Of a stretch of 64,000 nt of DNA, positions 58,145 to 64,000 are shown piece by piece. Within the stretch, counting starts at the first letter, position 1, and each line of letters begins with the position of its first letter. The notes beneath the pieces are model-generated. The model was given only the letters and a program-made list of their open reading frames with translations, was not told the DNA's origin and did no database searches. A program made the position numbers and the translations under genes. This stretch comes from Rapana venosa (Eukaryota; Mollusca; Gastropoda; Neogastropoda; Muricidae), in assembly GCA_028751875.1 (NCBI GenBank), contig CM054140.1, positions 9,256,455 to 9,320,454 of the forward strand. Direction: 5' to 3'.

Positions 58145-58555
58145 CCACGATTAGAGCAACCAGAAGCTGGGAGTTTAATATATCGTGCCTGGCCCTGGCC
58201 AAAAGCTGTGTCAGTAAAGTATTGATGTCAGCTAATTGCCAAGGCCTACTACACTCAAATGTTGTTATGTTGTAAAATGTTGTTTTGAGATTACTTTCAG
58301 CCATGACAAGCTGTTAACATAACAACTTGCACTCTCCTTTGTTTAAAGGAGAAAAAAAAAATCCTCTGAAGTCGGAGTATGGCTGCCTATTATGGCAAGG
58401 TACTTGAAAAGAGTCCTACGCGAAAACTTCTCATCCAGTGTGTACTTCTTATGTCACAGTGATTCCCAGGTTGGATGAGTGAGTCAGAGTGCGTGTTCTG
58501 GGTGACCCCCAGGGTGTAAAGCTGGGGAGCGCACAACAACAACAACAACAACAAC
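58145..58555 (-). repeat. Unclassified dispersed repeat F, copy 2 (inverted)
   Basis: Reverse-complement counterpart of 54,225-54,630: GGCCAAAAGCTGTGTCAGTA, AGCCATGACAAGCTGTTAAC, CCTCTGAAGTCGGAGTATGG, CTTGAAAAGAGTCCTACGCG, TATGTCACAGTGATTCCCAG, ending in (ACA)n at 58,536-58,556. The copies are about 4 kb apart. Confidence 0.8.
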
Positions 58556-59042
58556 ATATATCACACTCAGTTTCGTATTCGTGTCTGTCCGTCTGCTTGT
58601 CTGTATGTCTGTCTCTCTGGCTGTGTAACAATGAACGACCAAAGTTCATAAACAAATCAGAAACAGCTGCAGGTGAAAAGACCGCGTTGGTCCTCAATTG
58701 CGGCAAAAGCTCATACAGCAACTAGTATAGTCCAAAGTCTGCTTGCCCGCAGTCTGATTCAACTGCTACTTTGGATTGGGGGTGGGGGTGGGGTGGGGTG
58801 GGGGGCGGGGGAGGCAGAAAAAGTAAAAGTATTTGACACAGGGATAGCCTGGTTGTGTTATTCAATGGAGCCTGTTTCAAGACAATATCCGGCAGAAATA
58901 GCGTAGTGACTTAGTAACAAAGAACTATCCCGCAAGATACTGTTTTAATGCTACTTTTGTCTTGTTCACACTCCACGGACCAGATTCAGACTTCATTATA
59001 TGTGCCCTCTGCCATAAGTTAGGATTGTTATTCCCCTGTCAG

Positions 59043-59156
59043 ACTGGCCAGCCACACCCCACGCCTGTAGTACCAGAAAAAAACAACAAGCCACCTAGAG
59101 CGCAACTCCATAGTCTTCGGAGACTGAAGGCTGCCTACCACCAGTACTCCACAATG
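59043..59156 (+). CDS. Candidate internal exon, unidentified protein
   Basis: 114 nt, 38 codons, phase 0 on both sides, between a good acceptor (TTATTCCCCTGTCAG) and the donor ATG|GTAATC. Encodes TGQPHPTPVVPEK, NNKPPRAQLHSLRRLKAAY and HQYSTM, which looks like ordinary protein sequence with no repeat bias. The frame is open upstream to at least 58,962 (FIICALCHKLGL), so the exon could be longer. I do not recognise a family and found no convincing partner exon. It could also be an exonised or pseudogene fragment. Confidence 0.3.
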
Positions 59157-59629
59157 GTAATCTCAGTTATTTTTGTCTTTTGGAGTTCTCAGGAGGGATC
59201 CTTCACATCCTTGAAACATGCATTGTGGTTGGCCTTGGTCCCATTATTTCTTGTACATTTTGCGCCTCCGTCATCATTATTTTCCTCTTCCTCATTCACA
59301 GAACTTCACCCATGGAGATGGGGGTGGGGGTGGGGGTGGGGGGATTGCTGTCAGTAGAAATAGCATCTCTACCTTCTGGAAATTCTGTGTTCGCAATTCC
59401 CTCTTTTCTATTCCTCTCTTTGTGTCTGCCTTGTTCCTCTTCTTCCTGTCACCTCCTTCTTGTCTATTCTCTGTCCATCTTCCTGCCTTTAATCTAGAAA
59501 TACTCAGAAGATAAAAATTATCTCTCAGGCCGAAGTGGATACACTATAAGCCTGACTTGTCAGGCGCTTAAGGGACGGAGGTGGGATACATTTTCGCTCA
59601 CATGGCAGACAACAATAGGCTGGCTGCTG

Positions 59630-59850
59630 TGTAAGGTAAAAGGTAAAGGTGTCCCATAACCTATAAGGTCGTAGGGGAGTGAGGCGTCAGAGACCTCACT
59701 TCTCTAGGGCCAGCATATTGAGGGCGGCGCCCATCTCCTCTCCCTCGCTGCTTTACCTTCCCTGACCCTAATGAGGACAGGTACCCATTTACAGCTGGGG
59801 GAACTGGGGGAACTGTACTGAAGCCAACTGTGTAAGCATTCGACAAAGAA
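59630..59850 (-). mobile_element. Possible SINE-like repeat, unclassified
   Basis: AAGGTGTCCCATAACCTATA, AGGTCGTAGGGGAGTGAGG, GAGGACAGGTACCCATTTAC, AGCTGGGGGAACTG. The last part resembles the GGGTACC..TACACCTGGGT portion of type E. No clear tRNA head was seen. Confidence 0.35.
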
Positions 59851-60094
59851 GAGGAAGATGAAGGTTCACATAATCACTGATGTCATATTTCATTTCATTT
59901 GCATCATCACAGACATGATGTTTCATCACATCCACGTCATCACAATGGGTATCTTTAGCTTAATCACAGCATCCCGGTCACACTCCTTCATTACACAGCT
60001 GGTCATCGCCTGTTTTGCCACATGAAATGGTCACTGTCTCTCTGTCTTGATCATCGTGTTTCACGTCACTTTGTTTATTTGTTTGTTGTTGTTT

Positions 60095-60191
60095 GTTGTT
60101 TGTTTCCTCGGCTAGAGCTCCGAGGTTTACCAATGGTTGTTGTTGTTCTTCTTTCAATTTAACTCTTTTCACTAGAAGTGATATTAGACGA
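60095..60191 (+). repeat. A2-module start fused to quasi-palindrome (copy 8)
   Basis: CCTCGGCTAGAGCTCCGAGG, TTTACCAATGG breaks into (TTG)n and then TTTCAATTTAACTCTTTTCA, CTAGAAGTGATATTAGACG. It looks like the quasi-palindromic element inserted into, or truncated, an A2 module; the rest of that SINE may be the 60,615-60,920 segment. Confidence 0.65.
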
Positions 60192-60267
60192 AGGGAGACA
60201 GATACGGAGAAATGTAGAAAAAGGGGATATGTTTATGTGTGACTGAAAGTTTGTTTTGTCACTAGTA

Positions 60268-60387
60268 GTGTGTGTGTGTGTGTGTGTGTGTGCGTGTGCG
60301 CGCGTGTGTGCGTGTGTGTGTACCAGTGACAGATAGAGAGAGAGAGAGAGGGAGAGAGAGTGTGTGTATATGTCAGTGCGTGTGTGC

Positions 60388-60420
<33 letters not shown>

Positions 60421-60595
60421 TGTGCCTGTTTGCGCCGTTATGCACGTGTATGAGTGCGTTGTGTGTGTGTGTGTGTGTGTGCGCGCGCATGCGCTCGCGT
60501 GTGTCTGTGAGTGTGTGTGTGCATGCATGTGTGTGTGTGCCCGCGCATGGGCCTGTATGCGTAAGCATGTGTGTGTGTGCACGCGTGTGTGAGAT
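60268..60595 (+). repeat. Long degenerate (GT)n/(GC)n repeat
   Basis: About 330 bp of GT repeats with GCGCGC, GA and GCATGC interruptions. Confidence 0.93.
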
Positions 60596-60614
60596 TATGC
60601 ATATACAACTATTT

Positions 60615-60920
60615 TTGAGCACTATGAAGATAACTACATTCCAACTTGGAGGCTGTATGCTGGGTATGTTGTTTTTCCCTAACCCACGGACTTCTCACAT
60701 GAATTACAGGATCTTTAACGTACATATTTGATCTTCTGCATGTGTATAACACAAGGGAATTAAGGCACTAGCAGGTATGCACTTGAATTTGACCAGGGAA
60801 GATAGTAAAAGTTCCCACCCTTAATTCACCAGACACAGCCGAGATTCAAACCCGTGACTTCATGGACCCATGCCATTGAAATCGAAGGGTCTTAACCACT
60901 CAGCTATAGCATCTGTTGGT
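60615..60920 (-). mobile_element. tRNA-headed SINE, type D
   Basis: On plus: AACTACATTCCAACTTGGAG, GCTGTATGCTGGGTATG, CAGGATCTTTAACGTACATA, AAGGCACTAGCAGGTATGCA, CCACCCTTAATTCACCAGAC, CGTGACTTCATGGACCCATG, AGGGTCTTAACCACTCAGCT. The minus-strand head is tRNA-like (AGCTGAGTGGTTAAGACCC; box B GGTTTGAATCTC). Same order as 14,595-14,980 but without poly-C expansion. Confidence 0.75.
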
Positions 60921-61645
60921 TTATTGTTTTAAAAATCTGTCTGAAGACAGATGGCAGTGGCTATCATATACAGACATGTCAACAACATCTCCACAATCAT
61001 GTAGTCACATGCACAGAATACACTTGAAAGAGTAGGCAAAAACAAACCGGAAGGAGATTGACTCTATTTGCTTTACACTTTGCAGCTCAGCAACCCTCAT
61101 GTTTATGTTAATATTCATTGTTCAGTTAAGCAGCACACCCTAAGCTACATACATACAAGCTTGTTGTTGCTATGATTCCAAAATGCTGTTTGTTTTCAAT
61201 GTTTGTTCCCATTTCTGAATAAAATCTATTTAAACCAATTTGTTTGCATTCTAATAATAATGACCAACTCCTGTGTGCTTCAGCTCTTCTTTTGTCTCTA
61301 TGAATTTGAGAGGGGCACTTTTCACCAGTGGTCGTGTTCAGAATTGGGATAACAAGAGGTTTAGTGTTTGTCATAGATGCTGTAGGGGTTTGTTGTCAAA
61401 CTCAGAACAGGCCCCTGTCAATACACACCAAGTGCCCATACATGTATGAATTAAGGTGTGTCGGAATACAGAGGCTGTATTAGGCCTGGTGTGTGGCGTG
61501 TGTGCGCGCACGTGCGAGCGCTGTGTGTGTGGCGTGTGTGCGCACACGTGCCTGTGCATAGGGTGTGTGTGAACACGCACTTACTAATAATAACCACACA
61601 ACCACCACAGAATGAACAATGAAAGCTTTGCTGAGGGGGTAACTG

Positions 61646-61737
61646 CTACACCAGGCCCCCACTGCCCAAGTCGTGGATGATTTCCTTGTACAAAGGCATA
61701 TGTTCCATCCTCTTCAGGTCAGTTAGTGTGAAGTCGT
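61646..61737 (-). CDS. Candidate terminal exon of an unidentified minus-strand gene
   Basis: 92 nt from a possible acceptor (TTACAAAAG, weak pyrimidine tract) to TAG at 61,646-61,648. Encodes DFTLTDLKRMEHMPLYK and EIIHDLGSGGLV before the stop, which looks strongly protein-like in composition and in codon third positions. A type B SINE begins 40 bp upstream in transcription. I do not recognise the family and found no preceding exon before the window end. It could be a last exon of a gene continuing beyond 64,000 or a decayed retrocopy. The plus strand shows a donor-like GTAAGTAAG at the same spot, but no convincing plus frame. Confidence 0.4.
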
Positions 61738-61776
61738 CTTTTGTAAGTAAGCTCCTTTCAGTCACTATTTCTCTCC

Positions 61777-62330
61777 ATGAAATTCAGGACGTTGTCCAGT
61801 GCCTCGCCACAAGAGCAGCGCCGTCCATTCAACAAAAATATTTCTGCCTGTGTGTGCTATTTGTCTCCGTATGAGAGCGGCTGTTTTCTACAGAAATTTG
61901 CCAGGGACAGCTCTCTTGCCCACATAAATACCAACACACATGCACTTTCCCCTCCAATCTTCTGTCCTTGCACCCTCCCCTTCCACCCCCTTCCCCTCCC
62001 TACTTACACTTTCCTAACACTTCCTCTTCTGATAACACTGAGGGTGAACAGACCTTAAGTTGAAGATGATGATGATAATAATAATAATAATAATAATAAT
62101 AAATGGAACTTATATAGCGCTATATCTTGCAAAGACAAATCATAGATGACAACAACTCTTTTGTTGCAGTAGGTTCCTTTTTTGCTTTGAGTTCTTTTAC
62201 TTGCCCTGATTGCATGCTGCACACGCGACCATAATGTCTCATCTCTTCCTTAAGACTAGCACTCAGCCCACTATTCAATGCTCAGTTGTGTTTCCTCTAG
62301 ACCACCTATTTGCTTGCAATACTAACCTGT
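61777..62330 (-). mobile_element. SINE type B split by an insertion
   Basis: The 3' half lies at 61,777-61,925 (ATGAAATTCAGGACGTTGTC, CACAAGAGCAGCGCCGTCCA, TTTGCCAGGGACAGCTCTCT). The head half lies at 62,160-62,330 (GAGTTCTTTTACTTGCCCTG, ATTGCATGCTGCACACGCG, CTCTAGACCACCTATTTGC). Between them is about 230 bp containing a quasi-palindrome (62,031-62,064) and a LINE tail. Confidence 0.7.
62031..62150 (-). mobile_element. Insertion with quasi-palindrome (copy 9) and LINE family a tail
   Basis: GATAACACTGAGGGTGAACA, GACCTTAAGTTGAAG, then (ATA)n and GGAACTTATATAGCGCTATA, TCTTGCAAAGACAAATCA. The tail matches 17,540-17,600 in reverse. Confidence 0.65.
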
Positions 62331-62696
62331 TTTTTCCCGTCCAAAGCAGGAGTTAATCACTATCTAGTTAATATGAAACCTTCACATGTGTTAACCTTTT
62401 TCTTTAGAGGAAGAGAACAAAAATGCATGAAGGATCTTTTCTGTTAAAAGGAAAAAAAAGGAGGACAAAAAGAGTCCTGTTGTAGATGACGTCATACTAA
62501 CTGGACTTGAAGGTGATAGAACATGTAGCATGTAAAGAAACAGATGTCTGTTACATACATACATACATGTACATGCTCAGGGCGTATAGACTGGGCGTGC
62601 CGAATCACAGATGTGGTTTCATATATAGATTACATCACGGCTTGCTGTCACAAAGGAAGTGAGAGTGCTGACTGGTTTCGTTTTCTTCATCATCAG

Positions 62697-62830
62697 CATT
62701 GTCGTCGTCGTCGTCGTCGTCATCATCATCATCTTCGTCGTCGTCGTCATCATCATCATCATCATCGTCGTCGTCGCCATCAATGTTGTCGTTGTCAGTT
62801 GTCGTCTTCATTATCTTCACCGCCACCACC
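62697..62830 (+). repeat. (CGT)n/(CAT)n triplet repeat
   Basis: GTCGTCGTCGTCGTCGTC alternating with ATCATCATCATC blocks. Poly-Ser, poly-Val and poly-Asp frames are artefacts. Confidence 0.95.
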
Positions 62831-62965
62831 ACCATCACCACTCCAACACCACGTTCATTTGTCGTTTCCTCAGCTGTGTTTGTGAATATATGGCCACTCT
62901 CTTAATTTCAACCCCTAGGCTCTAAACTCTTTGCCTTGTGTTTTTACACCCACCCACAAACACAA

Positions 62966-63200
62966 GGACACACACACACACACACACACAGGGACACACA
63001 CAGGGACACACACAAACAGGGAGACACACACAAACAGGGAGACACACACACACACACACAACACACACACACACAGGGAGACACACACAAACAGGGAGAC
63101 ACACACACACACACACACACAACACACACAAAGGACACACACACACACACACAACACCACACACACACACACACACACACAACAACACACACACACACAG
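62966..63200 (+). repeat. (CA)n with CAGGGA/CAAACAGGGAGA higher-order units
   Basis: CA repeat with regularly spaced GGGACACACACA and CAAACAGGGAGACACAC units, a two-level tandem array. Confidence 0.93.
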
Positions 63201-63384
63201 AGGGGGAGTCTAAAACGAGGTAAACTGACATTGAAGTCTTCACTACCACAACCAAGAAGAGAAGTAGACAAATGAAACCTGATCTGTTACAAACAGAATC
63301 AATTTCAGCCTTCCCTAAGTCACCAATAACCCACTTGTGTTGATTGCCAGCATTGCTTGCATAACATTTATGACACTGACACAA

Positions 63385-63575
63385 GTGTGTGTGGTGTGTG
63401 TGTGTGTGCGCACGCGCGCGTGTGTGAATGAGTGTATGCGTGCGTACGTGCATATGTGCGCACGTGTGTAAATGAGTGTATGCGTGCGTGCGTGTGTGCG
63501 TGCACATGCGCTGTATGTGCATGTGCTTGGATACGTGCGTGTGCAAGCTCTGTGTGTGTGTGTGTGTGTGTGTGT
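63385..63575 (+). repeat. Degenerate (GT)n repeat
   Basis: GT repeats with CGCGCGCG and repeated AATGAGTGTATGCGTGCGT units (63,427 and 63,472). Confidence 0.92.
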
Positions 63576-63711
63576 GTAGGACAAATGTTAACTGGCTTAA
63601 GAGGAAGAGTAAACAAAGAAGGCGCATATGACTTTCTGACAAAAGTCCAAATTCCAAAGTTGTTCAGTAAGCCAGATAGAAAGAAAGAGGTCACCTGTCA
63701 ACAGTATTCTA

Positions 63712-63828
63712 TTGTGTTGTGTTGTTGTGATGGTGTGTTGTTGTGTGGTGTGTTGTTGTGTTGGTGTGTTGGTGTGTTGTTGTGTTGGTGTGTTGTGTGT
63801 TGTTGTGTTGGTGTGTTGTATCGCCTAT
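63712..63828 (+). repeat. (GTGTTGTTG)n repeat
   Basis: Units of TGTTGTTGTGTTGGTGTGT. The resulting Cys/Val/Leu reading frame is an artefact. Confidence 0.9.
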
Positions 63829-64000
63829 CATTTGAAGTCAGGGAAGTTTCCATTGAATGAAAACTGGGGCTTCTTTTCCTGGGGAACTAAAAAAAAAAAA
63901 AAAAAAATCGCCACAGTGCAAAGCTATACATATTTTGTTGTTGCTGTTGTTGTCTGCGTGTGGTGTGTGTACGTATTCATGTCTCTTTTGAGAATGATTT

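Noticed and set aside
59180..59497. Hydrophobic plus-strand frame resembling membrane segments (ILHILETCIVVGLG)
   Set aside because: An intron of only about 47 nt would separate it from the candidate exon at 59,043-59,156; it runs into G and T-rich simple sequence, and no family was recognised.
63230..63390. Minus-strand stretch CYASNAGNQHKWVIGDLG and a following hydrophobic run as a possible exon
   Set aside because: No clear splice sites, and it opens directly into GT repeats on both sides; coding nature not supported.

Overview
This window is nuclear DNA from an animal, most likely a lophotrochozoan and probably a gastropod mollusc. That placement is an inference. It rests on long introns with GT-AG splice sites, two recognisable metazoan gene families, very dense (GT)n, (GA)n and poly-C tracts, and many copies of tRNA-headed SINEs and 5'-truncated non-LTR retrotransposons of the kind common in molluscs. 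Nothing prokaryotic, plasmid-like or phage-like is present.

Region 1 (about 1-37,700): the minus strand carries the 5' part of a brefeldin-A-inhibited ARF guanine-nucleotide exchange factor gene (ARFGEF1/ARFGEF2, BIG1/BIG2 family). Eleven coding exons give about 476 residues: the N-terminal DCB domain, a low-complexity acidic and Pro/Ser/Thr linker, and the start of the HUS domain. The catalytic Sec7 domain must lie beyond base 1. The introns hold five minisatellite arrays, SINEs, LINE fragments, a roughly 700-bp direct duplication around a LINE, and long microsatellites, some right beside splice sites. The candidate promoter (about 37,550-37,700) has a perfect GTCACGTGAC palindrome.

Region 2 (about 37,700-45,700): intergenic DNA with (GA)n clusters, SINE copies and simple repeats. 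No gene was recognised.

Region 3 (45,717-49,898): a complete four-exon minus-strand gene for a KLF10/KLF11 (TIEG, Drosophila cabut type) zinc-finger transcription factor of 479 residues. It has a Sin3-interaction-like helix near the N-terminus and three C-terminal C2H2 fingers. One normally conserved Leu in finger 2 is Arg. CCAAT boxes, a GC box and an E-box lie upstream.

Region 4 (about 50,100-64,000): repeat-rich DNA with a LINE 3' end, a possible solo LTR, an inverted pair of about 400-bp repeats, long microsatellites and two isolated candidate exons (59,043-59,156 plus; 61,646-61,737 minus) that I could not name.

The two genes are both transcribed toward low coordinates and show no sequence sign of working together. 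The most unusual signal is in the repeats. Several SINE types share central and 3' modules under at least three different tRNA-like heads, and particular positions in these elements appear to have seeded the local microsatellites, poly-C tracts and a 14-copy minisatellite. I found no convincing new gene system.
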